NCBI GenBank assembly: GCA_963383645.1
Contig: OY726558.1
Location: 183,017,634-183,081,633, forward strand
Source: Muscardinus avellanarius
Taxonomy: Eukaryota > Chordata > Mammalia > Rodentia > Gliridae
Reading direction: 5' to 3'
Length of the DNA stretch: 64,000 bases
The notes beneath the pieces were generated by a model, which saw only the letters and a program-made list of their open reading frames with translations, did no database searches and had not been told where the DNA came from. The first letter of the stretch is position 1. The number at the start of each line of letters is the position of its first letter. Made by a program: the position numbers and the translations under genes. Of this stretch, positions 26,831-36,965 are shown in pieces.

Positions 26831-27436
26831 CTGAGCCTCGTGTGTGCAGGGAGGTGCTCGGGAGCGGGCTCCTTTCCTGGGCTTTGTGGCCGTCGGTGGG
26901 CTGCTTCTCTGAGCTTCTCTGGCTACTTCTCCCCGGACGCAGCCGGGCGCGGGCGGGGGATCGGGCGGCGCAGCCCGGGAACCTTTGCTCAGGCATGCGT
27001 TTCGGTTCACACATGGCCAGGTTAAGGAAACACGTCTCAGCGATTCGTGCTCCCCGAGCAGCCGCGGGTCTCAGGCATTTTATGGCTGGGTCTGAAACGA
27101 TCTTTGCACCCAGTAATCCTCTCGGGCGGCCGGAGCAGGTCACTGGATCCTACTTATCTCCGGTGCGCGATGGCACGGGAAACAGGCCCCTCAGGACCCC
27201 CAGCCCGGGGGCGGCCGCCCCGTCGGGTCCACGCCGCGGAGAGCGCGCTCGGCGGCCGGCAGCGTGCACTTCCCGGAGGGTGTGCGGCGCGGTCCGCACG
27301 CGGCCGGCGCGGAGGGCGTGGCGGGGGCGTGGCCGCGCGGGAGTCCCGGCCGGCGCGCTGCGGGCGGGGAGGGAGCGCGGCGCCGCCGGCGGCTCGGGGC
27401 TCCCGCTCTCCGGGCCGCCGAGCGCGAGCCGCCGTG

Positions 27437-27501
27437 GGCGGGGCCTGCGGTGATTGGCGGGCGGGCGGGGAGGTCGGAAGTACTTTGTTTTTTATGCTAA
27501 T
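27437..27501 (+). promoter_or_regulatory. Core promoter elements of MIR17HG
   Basis: In order: a GC box (GGGCGGGGC, 27437-27445), an inverted CCAAT box in TGATTGGCGG (27451-27460), and an AT-rich stretch TTTATGCTAAT (27491-27501). The last could act as a weak TATA element and also resembles an octamer site (ATGCTAAT against ATGCAAAT). The spacing suits initiation near 27520-27530. The element identities are visible; their use is inferred. Confidence 0.6.
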
Positions 27502-27609
27502 GAGGGAGTGGGGCTTGTCCGTATTTACGTTGAGGCGGGAGCCGCCGCCCTTCATTCACCCACATGGTCCTTCGAGGTGCCGCCGCCGCCGCCCGACCCG
27601 CGCCTTCGC

Positions 27610-27628
27610 TTCGCGCCACTTCGCGCCC
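27610..27628 (+). promoter_or_regulatory. Paired E2F-like sites
   Basis: Two TTCGCGCC motifs lie 10 bp apart (27610-27617 and 27620-27627), just downstream of the inferred start. They fit the E2F core TTSGCGC. E2F1-3 are known activators of the human and mouse cluster. Binding at these exact sites is inferred. Confidence 0.5.
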
Positions 27629-28714
27629 GCGGGCGAGGCCCAGGGGGTGGGGACGACCCCCGCCGCGCCGCCGCCGCCGCTCGCGGAGCCCCTCGGCGGG
27701 GCGGCCGGCCGCACCCCCGGCCCGGGGCCTCGGGCCGTAGTAATGCGGAGGCGGGAGGGAGGCGGGAGCGAGAGCCCGCGGCGGGCCGGGCGAAGATGGT
27801 GGCGGCGACTCCCGCGGTGAGTGCGCCCGCCCGCGCCGGCGAGGAAACCTGTTGTGTGCGGCCCGGGCCGGCGGGGCGCGGGCCGTTGGGCGGCGGCTGG
27901 GCTCCACGCGGCGGCGGGCAGCGCGGCGGAGGGGGCGGCGGCCGCGCCGCGGGAGGCGGGGGGCGCGCGGCGGCCACACAATGGCCCCTCGGGGCGGCGC
28001 GCGGCCGGGGCGCGGGGTCCCGGCGGGGAAAGTTTGTCCCGGGGGCGAGAGTTAAAGCGCCCGCAGAACAAAGCGGCGCGGCGCGCACATGGGCAGGCCG
28101 CGGGCCGGGAGGGGGCGCGCCCACGCGCTACCTGCGCCGCCCGCTCCCCAAACTTTGTGCGCGCCGGGCGGGCGGCGGGGCTCGCGCGGCCGGCCCCCCC
28201 ACGCCGCGTGGCTTTGTTACCGCGGGGGCCGCGCGCGCCCGCAACTTCCCGCCCGGGCCCGCGCCGAGCCCGGAGCCCGCCGGGGCGGCCCACGCGCGGG
28301 GCCGCCTGCGCTCGCCGGGCGGGCGGCGGCGCGGGAGGGCCGGGCGGCTCGGCGGGAGCGGCGTCCCCGCCGCCATGTTCCTGCGGGGCGGGCGGCGCGG
28401 GGGCGAGGGCGGGGGACATGGCGGCGACTGCGCGCCGCCGCCGATTGTTCGCGGCTTAGGCCTCGGGCCGCGTGCGACGGGCGCCGCCGCCGTGGAGCCC
28501 CCGCCCCTCTGCGCGGCCGCAGGGGGGGCCGGGGACACAAAGGAGGGGCGGCGCGCCCTCCCCCAGCGCCCGGGCCTGGGCGCCGCCGGTCGCCGCGCGG
28601 CTGCCGCCGGGAAACGGGGTGGGGGGGCCGCCGCGTCCGGCGGCGCCCGGCTCCGGCCCGCCGCCCCCTGGCGGCCGCGCGGGGAAGCGCCGCGCCGCGC
28701 GCCCCCTTGTACGA

Positions 28715-28720
28715 CATGTG
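28715..28720 (+). promoter_or_regulatory. CATGTG E-box, candidate MYC site in intron 1
   Basis: CATGTG stands about 1.6 kb upstream of mir-17, at the 3' edge of the CpG island. A conserved E-box about 1.5 kb upstream of the cluster is reported as the MYC-responsive element in human. Position and motif agree, but occupancy is not visible from sequence. Confidence 0.55.
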
Positions 28721-28850
28721 CTGCCGGCCCGGGCTCCATGAGCGTGGCGGGCACTTTGCAGGCTCTCCGGTGATCCTGCTGGGTTTTCTGTCCCCCCAAG
28801 CCCGCGCCCCAAAGGGGAAAAACCGCAGAGGGCGAGCGCGGTGTTGTTGT

Positions 28851-30300
28851 ATCGCGTAAAGAATGAAGCAGCAACATGCCATCAGGACCACAGCAGTTGG
28901 GGAAACAACTCTTTATCCCGGCTTGCAGCCACGAGGTCTTGATTGGGGGAGGGGTGGTGAAGAATAGTCCCTTGGCCGCTGCTCTCCTTCCCCCCTACAC
29001 TGGAGATGTTCGGTAGAGTTTAATGATCGCTGCTGATCGGACTCGAGTATTTCAGGAGCTTTTAATTGAATCATGAATCTGGTACTTGGGGGGTTTTTCA
29101 ACTTTATTCTCTTCCACGTTTGCACCCATTACATTGTTGGTCTTTTAAACCCTGCTAGTATTGGCTGCCTCCGAAATCCTTGATTTTGCTAGTAAGTGGC
29201 ATTAAATGGCATTGGGGGGCCTTGGAGAAGAGCAAGTTTAAGTACGGGTTTGGAGGGTGGTAGTAATTTTGAGCAATTGTTTATCTTTTTTCCTGTCCCC
29301 CCCCCCACCCTCACCTCAGTCATACACGTGGACCTAACCACACCAAAAGCCTTTCTAAGGATACTTGGCAGAGAAGGAAGTTTTCCTGAATGGGTAAGTG
29401 TATTCTAATTTTCTTAACTTTATGAAATTTCTCTTGACTCACCTTTAATTTGAACAAAGAAAATAGAATTGGACTTTTAAAGCACGAAGTAGGTGTTTTC
29501 GACTTGTCCAATTTACTACTTCTAGAAAATTAGCCTTTTTAAGTATGGTCCGGATAGTTTAGGGCTTGTAGAAGTATAGTGCAGATACCCTTTTACATCT
29601 TTGGGAGCTGCGGTGTAGAAGGTTCAATTTTAGGACTTCCTGTAAGTTGGCTGATGCAAGTAGATGTCATTTAGGATGATACGTAAATATTAAGATTTTA
29701 AACCAGATATATAAGTTGTACAACTAAAACTTGAAGTGTCGTTTTTAAGAGATTAAGCTATATTGAGTTGTACAACTAGTAAACTTGAAATGTAGCCTGA
29801 ACCATAACTTTATTAATCATTTGCTAATCATTTATAAAGTATTATAAATGTAAGTATTATCATTTATAAAGTATTTGCTAATTGGAAGCAAGAAGAAAAG
29901 AAAATGTTTTGCCACGTGGATGTGAAGATATCATCTAAAAGGTACTCATGAATCGAGCTGCACTATTGAAGATGTTCTAACTTATGTGCAGTAAAATTTT
30001 GATTTTTTTTTTTTTTTGTATTTGGGAAAAGGCCAAGTATAAGGAAGGGCCACTGTTTACTGCTACAGTCTCGGAATGGATTGGTTGTATCTTCTGTAAA
30101 GAATTTCCTTTTTAAGACTTATTTCTGTCTAAGTGGAACTTGTAGCTATGAGATATATGTAATTTTCTCTTCCTTGTTAGGGGTTAAGCTAAATTCTGTG
30201 TTTTATAGCTATTAGAATTTGAGGTGTTTTTCTAATTATTTGTTTCAAATTTAGCAGGAATAAAGAGAACATCACCTTGTAAAACAGAAGATTGTGACCA
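28851..30300 (+). other. MIR17HG sequence between CpG island and mir-17
   Basis: Moderately AT-rich, without a recognisable transposon. It holds a T15 run near 30004, the palindrome AGTTGTACAACT twice (29714 and 29766), a repeated ATCATTTATAAAGTATT block (about 29827 and 29862), and the short frame at 29904. It should be intron or exon of the host transcript. Confidence 0.6.
29904..29951 (+). other. Short upstream open frame in the host transcript
   Basis: ATG at 29904 opens a 15-codon frame reading MFCHVDVKISSKRYS, then TGA. The first dozen residues resemble, from memory, the start of the putative protein once predicted for human C13orf25/MIR17HG. The frame contains AAAAG|GTACTC at 29937-29946, a possible splice donor, so a spliced form could continue differently. 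A canonical CACGTG E-box (29913-29918) sits inside it. Nothing shows that it is translated. Confidence 0.35.
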
Positions 30301-30384
30301 GTCAGAATAATGTCAAAGTGCTTACAGTGCAGGTAGTGATATGTGCATCTACTGCAGTGAAGGCACTTGTAGCATTATGGTGAC
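30301..30384 (+). ncRNA. MIR17: mir-17 precursor hairpin
   Basis: An 84-nt hairpin that matches the human mir-17 precursor at every position I can recall. miR-17-5p occupies 30314-30336 with seed AAAGTGC, and miR-17-3p occupies 30351-30372. The loop (GATATGTGCATC) and the 3p arm (GTGAAGGC) carry the human bases rather than the mouse ones. It is the first hairpin of the cluster, followed by mir-18a after 62 nt. Targets known for this seed family include E2F1, CDKN1A, PTEN and BCL2L11. A folded region upstream of this hairpin is reported to restrain processing of the whole cluster. Confidence 0.98.
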
Positions 30385-30446
30385 AGCTGCCTCGGGAAGC
30401 CAAGGTGGGCTTTAAAGTGCAGGGCCTGCTGATGTCCAGTGCTTTT

Positions 30447-30517
30447 TGTTCTAAGGTGCATCTAGTGCAGATAGTGAAGTAGATTAGCATCTACTGCCCT
30501 AAGTGCTCCTTCTGGCA
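30447..30517 (+). ncRNA. MIR18A: mir-18a precursor hairpin
   Basis: A 71-nt hairpin. miR-18a-5p is 30452-30474 with seed AAGGTGC, one base different from the miR-17 seed, and miR-18a-3p is 30493-30515. The terminal loop keeps the UAG-containing sequence (GTAGATTAGC) that hnRNP A1 is known to bind to promote Drosha cutting. The loop agrees with human, where mouse has C for one T. It sits 69 nt upstream of mir-19a. Confidence 0.98.
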
Positions 30518-30586
30518 TAAGAAGTTATGTTTTCATCCAATAATTCAAGTCAAGCAAGTATATAGGGGTTTTAATAGTTTTTGTTT

Positions 30587-30668
30587 GCAGTCCTCTGTTA
30601 GTTTTGCATAGTTGCACTACAAGAAGAATGTAGTTGTGCAAATCTATGCAAAACTGATGGTGGCCTGC
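30587..30668 (+). ncRNA. MIR19A: mir-19a precursor hairpin
   Basis: An 82-nt hairpin identical to my recollection of the human precursor. The dominant product miR-19a-3p is 30635-30657 with seed GTGCAAA, and the 5p strand is 30600-30621. miR-19 is the component chiefly responsible for lymphomagenesis in mouse models, through repression of PTEN. A run of 16 T residues at about 30681-30696 follows and forms part of the 95-nt spacer to mir-20a. Confidence 0.98.
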
Positions 30669-30763
30669 TATTCCCTTCAAGTTTTTTTTTTTTTTTACTA
30701 ATTTTGTGTACTTTTATTGTGTCGATGTAGAATCTGCCTGGTGTATCTGATGTAACAGCTTCT

Positions 30764-30834
30764 GTAGCACTAAAGTGCTTATAGTGCAGGTAGTGCTTAG
30801 TTATCTACTGCATTATGAGCACTTAAAGTACTGC
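30764..30834 (+). ncRNA. MIR20A: mir-20a precursor hairpin
   Basis: A 71-nt hairpin. miR-20a-5p is 30771-30793 with seed AAAGTGC, the same as miR-17, and miR-20a-3p is 30807-30828. Both mature strands match human. One loop base differs from the remembered human sequence: C at 30796 where human has T. The mouse loop is different again. The mature strands are untouched, so target choice should be unchanged. Confidence 0.97.
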
Positions 30835-30890
30835 TAGCTGTAGATCTCCAGCTTCAGCCTGTCGCCCAGTCAAACTGTCCTGTTACTGAA

Positions 30891-30977
30891 CACTGTTCTA
30901 TGGTTAGTTTTGCAGGTTTGCATCCAGCTGTGTGATATTCTGCTGTGCAAATCCATGCAAAACTGACTGTGGTAGTG
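30891..30977 (+). ncRNA. MIR19B1: mir-19b-1 precursor hairpin
   Basis: An 87-nt hairpin. The main product miR-19b-3p is 30944-30966, sharing seed GTGCAAA with miR-19a, and the 5p strand is 30906-30928. The precursor matches human at all positions I can recall. It is followed by mir-92a-1 after only 35 nt, the shortest spacer in the cluster. Confidence 0.98.
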
Positions 30978-31012
30978 AAAAGTCTGTAGAAAAGTAAGGG
31001 AAAATCAAACCC

Positions 31013-31090
31013 CTTTCTACACAGGTTGGGATCGGTTGCAATGCTGTGTTTTTGTATGGTATTGCACTTGTCCCGGCCTGTTGAGTTTGG
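31013..31090 (+). ncRNA. MIR92A1: mir-92a-1 precursor hairpin
   Basis: A 78-nt hairpin, last in the cluster. miR-92a-3p is 31060-31081 with seed ATTGCAC, and the 5p strand is 31023-31045. The 5p arm has GGGATCGGTTGC as in human, not the mouse form. One loop base differs from remembered human: T at 31052 instead of C. The seed differs from the other members, giving this end of the polycistron its own target set, including integrin alpha-5 in endothelium. Confidence 0.97.
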
Positions 31091-33529
31091 TGGGGATTGT
31101 GACCAGAAGATTTTGAAAATTAAATATTAATGAAGATTGCGATTTCCAGTATAAAATGTGCAAGAAATGCGAAGTGTAAAAAGAACTCTGTGGCCTGATA
31201 CTTTTGCCAATGTAAAACATAGAACTTGTTTTTTTCTTACGTATTGCTTTGTACTAAAACATTTCACTTTGAATGTTAAGATAGCATATAAATTTTGAGT
31301 CCGAATTATGGCAATATGATTGTATCTGTAAAAACTTACTGTACATGCATTGTGGTCTGTAAAGCTAGAATGTGCCCTTTGGCTTTCTTTAGACATACTG
31401 TTATCCCCTTATGTTTCAATCTATGTATTAGGATCTATATTAGATTCTCTATGTGATTGTTACTGTGTATCTCTTGTAAGTGACCCAGAATTTCTCAGAT
31501 TGTTCTAACCATCTGGGATCTAAAAAATAGGAATTATAAAGAAAAATAAGCTTATGCTAAATGTCACAGTGACAAGTATATGTATGTATATTCTTTCCCT
31601 AATGCCAAGAGTGTAGCAGTGGGGTAAAAATTTGAAATTAGTTTTTCCTCCAGGTCAATAGTTAATTAACATTTATGCTTACTCCTCCTATAAGCTAGAG
31701 TTCTAGAACAGTGATTCAGGCTAGTGGGATTTCTGGTACAGGAGTGTGGAGCCTAGGAAGTACAGTTTAACATTGCTTTAGCCAACACTTCTGTCCTTTT
31801 TTGTGTGTTTTTGTTTCTAGTTTTGTTTCTTATATGTTAGAAAAAAAATGAGTTTCCTTAAGAATAATCAGATTGGGTAAGACCAGTTGTTAAAATTGGA
31901 CCCAAGCTGAAAATCAGGTAAACTTGTTATTTGAGCAGTGTTTTGCAAAATATTTTCTCATTGTGTGTGTGTGTATATATATATATATATGTGGTAGGTT
32001 GTTTGGGTTATGAAATTTTCATAACCTTAGAGATTTACCACCTGATAAACACTGAAAACATCTCAAAATACATTCTTAAGAGTTTTCATCTCTTTAAGAA
32101 ATTTAAGCAACTTAGTCTTGGATTCCTGATTAGAAAGGTAAGATTTTTAGTTATAGATTATGAGGTAAGCTTTAAGAGAAAAAGTAATTAGAATTGTACA
32201 GTGATATATAAATGGAAATTTAATTGTACTTTACCTGAGTTCAACCTTTTGAATTGAAAGGAAAACCAGTAAAATAATATGGCTTATAGTAGTCTGCCAA
32301 ATGGTATGTTTATTGTACATGTAGTGTTGTATATTTATTAGAACATGATCTTATTTTAAAGCTTTTGACTACATTAGCATTTTCTTAAAGTGGAGCCAGT
32401 GGTAAGAAGCCTGCCAGGTGGCTTTTTAAATGTGCAAAAACATAAGTCAACTTAAGACCAGTTTTAAATGGTTACCTCTGTCCATGGGTGCTGAACTGAC
32501 GAAGCACTTACTATATTCAAGACTTATAAAGAACAAGTTAATAAATGAGTATATTTTGTGGAATGGCAGTGAGCTGAAGTTGTATAGAGTTTACTTGCTT
32601 TGGGGTTGTTTTTCTGTTAAAAATATGACATTTTTGCTTTGAGATTTTTTTTTTCCCTTGGGCATGATAACCAAAAATGCCAACAAAGCCATGCAGATAT
32701 TATTAAAGCCTGGCATTAATTTAGCCATTTTTAAGATACAGTTTGATTAACAAGTTGTTAGTTGTCCCATCTTTAATTGATCGGGGAAAACAACTTTGAC
32801 CTTTCTCCTTACTCTGCTTTACTCTTAAGTTGTGATTTAGGACTGTTGTTTCAGGCAGCCTAAAATGTGCCAGGGGGGGAAAGACTTAATATTCTCTTGC
32901 ATGTTTTGCGTGTACATTTTGCTATTGCATTTAGAAGGAAAGCACTTAAAACACTTTGTAAAAGTATTGGTGAATTTACTGAAAACTTTTGAGATCTTCA
33001 TTTTACAGGCAAACCTGTTTAAGCACAGCAGGCCAGACTTGGTTTCCCCTGTAACTAATTTGAAGATTCTGATTCCTGAAAATGCAACCTGCAACTGCCT
33101 GGAAGACAATTCAATGTCACATGAAAGTTGATTTTGTACCTAGTGAGATACTTATCTGTTAGTAGTTGACAACTGTAGTTTAACAGTAAAGGTAAGGAGA
33201 GCTCAGGATACAAGGTCAATATTGGCTTTGACTGGAAGTAAAAGCATCATGCTCACTTGAAATGGTCTACATTATTCTTTAGGTTAGAAGTGGTTAGTTT
33301 ACTTTTTGCTTAAAGTTTCAAGTAATACAATTTTCTTTTGGTATATTAAACCAGGATATGTTTTATAATGAGCTTGAAAGAGGATCATTAAGAAAATGAT
33401 TATACTCTGAATTTTAACACTGTAGGCTTAGTTTTTCTTCTGGTAAGATGATGTAAGATGAAGACAGTAGCACAGCATTCAGAGGTACTTTGGTGATCCT
33501 TTTTGAATTGTTTCAGTGTATTTACTGTG
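31091..33529 (+). other. MIR17HG sequence downstream of the cluster
   Basis: AT-rich single-copy-looking DNA with no SINE or L1 that I recognise. A small (GT)n(AT)n tract lies at 31964-31990. Scattered frames under 90 codons have no recognisable content. In the long unspliced human host transcript the corresponding stretch is retained. Confidence 0.5.
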
Positions 33530-33588
33530 AATAAAATACTGCATTTTAAAACTGCCTGTTAAGAAACTGTCCATAATCATGAAATAAA
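33530..33588 (+). terminator. Poly(A) signals, candidate 3' end of MIR17HG
   Basis: AATAAA occurs at 33530-33535 and again at 33583-33588, followed by a T-rich and GT-rich stretch (33596-33650) that could serve as the downstream element. AATAAA is common in AT-rich DNA, so the assignment depends on the distance from the cluster. An end some 700 bp further downstream is equally possible. Confidence 0.4.
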
Positions 33589-33610
33589 AAGGTTCTTTTC
33601 TGGGGGAAAT

Positions 33611-36600
33611 TTTCTGGTGGTTATTTTACTTGTTTTGTTTGCTACTACAAATTTTGTTAAGTTTGGGCGGATTAATTGGGAAACTGAGTACAAGTGCCAA
33701 AATTATCTGAATTATCTTCATTCTGAATTTTGTATGGAATTTATTTGTATTTTAATTCTTGATAGGTGAGGAAATGGAGTCAGAAAAGTTTATTTGCAAG
33801 GATAGAGATCAAGTAAATAGACCCTGGCTTCAGGCCTTTATCTATGTTCAGTCTGAGTTACAGCCATTTATATTAAATCTGGAAGTTCTCAAGTTACTTA
33901 TTTTTCATTTGGAGATTGATTTGTGTCCTTATTATAAGTTAAAGCATAAACACTTAATTTCTTAGAACTCTGTACCAGAGGCCTAAGTTTAGGGGAATGT
34001 ACATTCTATAGCAGAGAGGGATTGCGCATATACTTGTAAAAGTTTGTTACAGAGTTGGTAGATTTACATTGACTTCAAATTTTATATGGGTGAATTGAAA
34101 GCCTGAATTGCTGTGGTATAAAGGATACTTGAGGTTTAATACCTGGATGAAATAACGCAGACATAGCAATTTGGAAAAGTAGGTGAAAGTTGGAGTTTTG
34201 TAAGGTGGCTTTAGATGGTATGTCAAAGAATATACACAGGTCAGGTATGTATAAACAGTGCAGGACTGGACCTATATGTGTTAGCTTCTTTGTGGGGTGA
34301 GTGGAGAATATAGGTAGTAGTGGTACCCAAATTTTCCCACAAGAACACTGATGGACATTAAAGAAGCACCTTAAGAATTTGTGCATGGAGGTAGGAGTAG
34401 ATATTTTGAGTGTGTATTCCTTCCTATTTATTACTGGCTTAATTGGCATTTCATTTTACTGCTTCACTTCTCAATCCACAGGCTCTTCCTCAGACTTCAG
34501 ATAGGATCTTTACCCTTTTTCAGTCACCCTGTGTCAGTGTCTTATGTTAACATATCCATTTTCTTGGTGTGATCTATCTGCAGTGTCATTTTGAACAAGT
34601 AAAGGTGTGCAAGAAGGGTGTCCTAATCCTGGAGTATCTTTCATTACTTGGTACTCCTTATTTCTTAAGCATTTAAATCCTGCAACACACAGGCTTTCAA
34701 GATTTAGTCTCAATACTTGAAACAAAATACAGGATTAGAATTGATTTATCTAGGAATTGGGTTTATTTGGCTTTTAAGGAATCTTTAAATGCCTTAGTTT
34801 TTGTGATTCTTTTTTAAGGAGTGCTCAAGATTTTGTTAGGAATGCATAATTTCTCCATACCTAACTTGGCATCTTCTTAAAAGTTAGATGTGTCTCCACT
34901 CCTGCAGTTATATATGTACTAAGGTCATATGTGGATGTATGTGCCCATTCAACACCTGAAACCATAGTGGTGTGGAGAAAGCACTTGGTAAACATTTAAG
35001 ACAAAAGTTGGAAGTGTCTTGTGGATTAGACAGATTCAAGAAGGGACAGTGAAGCATCAAACTTCTAATGCCTGTGGGGCTTTGCAAGCAGTAATAATCC
35101 TGAGATACCTGTTGGAAGTAGTTAGCAGGAGTTGGATTACATTCAAAATATTTTTATCATTTACATTAGTGAGTGAAAGGTAGAAGATAAAAAAACCTGA
35201 TTAATGTTCCACATATGTGGAACTGGCAAGTAAGCAGCTGGCAAGGGTAAAAGCCCTCATCAAACTCGAGACCAAGAATAGTAAAACTGCAGTGTGCTTG
35301 TAGCAGATGAGATATATTCTATGGTCTCAGTCTCCTGTTTTATCAAGCCTCCAAGTTTTCTTTTGTTGTACATTGATAGTATCACTGCTAACCAAGAAGC
35401 TATATAGCTTTCTAAAGTTGTCTTCACTTCCAGTAGTGAATACAGGAAGTCCTTTAGGCATGTGGTATATTGATTAAAAGGTTGATGACATAACTTGTGA
35501 GAGAAAAACCATTATAGGTATCCTCTCAGATGAGGTTTCCCAATCTTAATCTCAGATTGCTGTTACCCAGTTTGCATCCAGCAACAAATAATTCCCTCAA
35601 CTTTGTGAGTGTGTTAACTTCTCAAGCCCATCAGATCTCACTTAAGGGATATTTCAGGTCCTAGCCTGATGTGATGCAAGCATGTCTGATGGTAACAAAG
35701 TCGGTATTTGCAGTGTGGTGACATGGGAAGCTTAAAGTATACTTAAGTGTTGAAGTATATCTTGATTGACTCCAAACAGGAACATTCCAGTTAGGGAAGG
35801 GAAGGGAATAGTTTTTTGGTTGGTGGTCACAACACAAGTGTGAAGCAAACTCAGGCTTTACAGTGCTCTTTGCATGCACTTGGCTTGCCTAATGCAACTG
35901 CTTAGAGGTCTAATCTGAAATATGTCCTTTAGAGGCCTTTGTTTTGCCCTATCCAGTTAGTCTCTGTCATTTGTTTTATTTAAAGCATTTAGTACTAATG
36001 TGTTCTATGTTGCTCCAGAAAATCATAAACTAAATGGTTTAAAGCCACATTTATTTTTGTGCACATCTGTAAGGAGTTTTGATACAGGTCCCACTAGGCT
36101 AACATGAAGGTATCAGCAGGCCTAATGTTTCTGAACTCCAGAGGAAGCATCAGTTTTCCTTATCTTATATCCTTGTAAATAGCGCCCTTTTGTTTTTTTC
36201 TGTTTGTTTTTTGACTCCGTGTTCAAATCTGGCAACAGCACTTGGGGTCATTTTGTATTACTCTAGTCTGACCTGTGACTTTCAAGGATCCTTTAGATTA
36301 TTTTGGGCCTACCAGATAACTACAGAATAATGATACATGAGTGCCTCTTGGTCATGTTTCCTGTTTGCAGGTTTCAGAGGTTAGGACTGGGATACTTTTA
36401 GAAGCCATTATTTTGACTTTCTATAAGTAATGAAACTTTGTAGATACAGGTTGTGATTCAGTGACAGAACCCTTGACTCGTGTATGGGTGGCCCTGTACC
36501 GTGAGAAGAAAATCCAAAGGCCTAATAAGGGGAAAAGGATTATTCATAAATTGAGTAACTGGCCAACTGTCATTCTTGGCTGTGTGAAATGAAGATTTGC

Positions 36601-36687
36601 TCAGATCAAAGAAATCTTAAACCCATCCTAGTAAGAAAGAGTAAAACTATGTAAGTCAACTATCAGATTAATTAGAAAAAGACCTCC
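33611..36687. other. SINE-free DNA downstream of MIR17HG
   Basis: Mixed-composition DNA with no repeat family I recognise. Small frames (for example 34075-34449 on the minus strand) have no domain signature. The host gene may extend into the first 700 bp. Confidence 0.45.
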
Positions 36688-36965
36688 AAGCCAGGGGTGA
36701 TGGCACAAGTTTGTAATCCCAGCGTTTAGGAGGCTGAGACCAGATGATTGCAGTTTGTGGACAGCCTCAGCTACTTAGCGATGCCTTTTGCAAATTAGAC
36801 TGTTTTAAAATAAAAATAAAATAGGGTGGGGGTGTAGCTTGGAGGTCAAATGGTTCTGGGTTCCAGCCCCAGACTCGCAAACAAAAATACTAAATATGGC
36901 TGGGGACATACCTCAGGTATGATACCCCTGATTTCATCTCCAGTACAGGGGGCAGGGGGATCCAC
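36688..36965 (+). mobile_element. B1/ID-type SINE plus a second ID-like piece
   Basis: AGCCAGGGGTGATGGCACAA start to AGCCCCAGACTCGC. A further ID-like half follows (GGCTGGGGACATACCTCAGG to ATCTCCAGTACA, 36898-36948), so the tRNA-like part is present twice. First SINE after the 16 kb gap. Confidence 0.75.

Larger units (their letters stand above)
26830..28850. promoter_or_regulatory. CpG island with the MIR17HG promoter
   Basis: About 2 kb of very GC-rich, CpG-dense sequence rises abruptly from AT-rich DNA on both sides. It is densest from 27120 to 28740. It contains GC boxes, an inverted CCAAT box, E2F-like sites and the candidate exon 1. Open frames run through it on all strands, as expected in DNA with few stop codons. 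They overlap one another and end in low-complexity Gly/Ala/Arg/Pro runs, so they are not read as genes. Confidence 0.9.
27525..33610 (+). ncRNA. MIR17HG: MIR17HG, host transcript of the miR-17~92 cluster
   Basis: Primary transcript from which Drosha and Dicer release six microRNAs. The identification rests on six exact hairpins in canonical order at 30301-31090. The start is inferred: a TATA-like AT-rich element lies at 27491-27501 inside the CpG island, and in human the mir-17 hairpin lies about 2.8 kb from the gene start (remembered), which would put the start near 27.52 kb. A good splice donor (CCGCG|GTGAGTG) at 27817 would close exon 1 of about 290 bp. The end is also inferred, from AATAAA signals at 33530 and 33583; the human gene length would allow an end nearer 34.3 kb. 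No long conserved reading frame is seen, so it is annotated as non-coding. It lies inside a 16 kb interval without SINEs. Internal exon boundaries cannot be fixed by eye. Confidence 0.85.

Noticed and set aside
26710..28891. Many long open frames (up to 439 codons) in the CpG island on both strands
   Set aside because: They overlap in all frames, consist of Ala/Gly/Arg/Pro runs and arise because GC-rich DNA has few stop codons. The region is the MIR17HG promoter and first exon.
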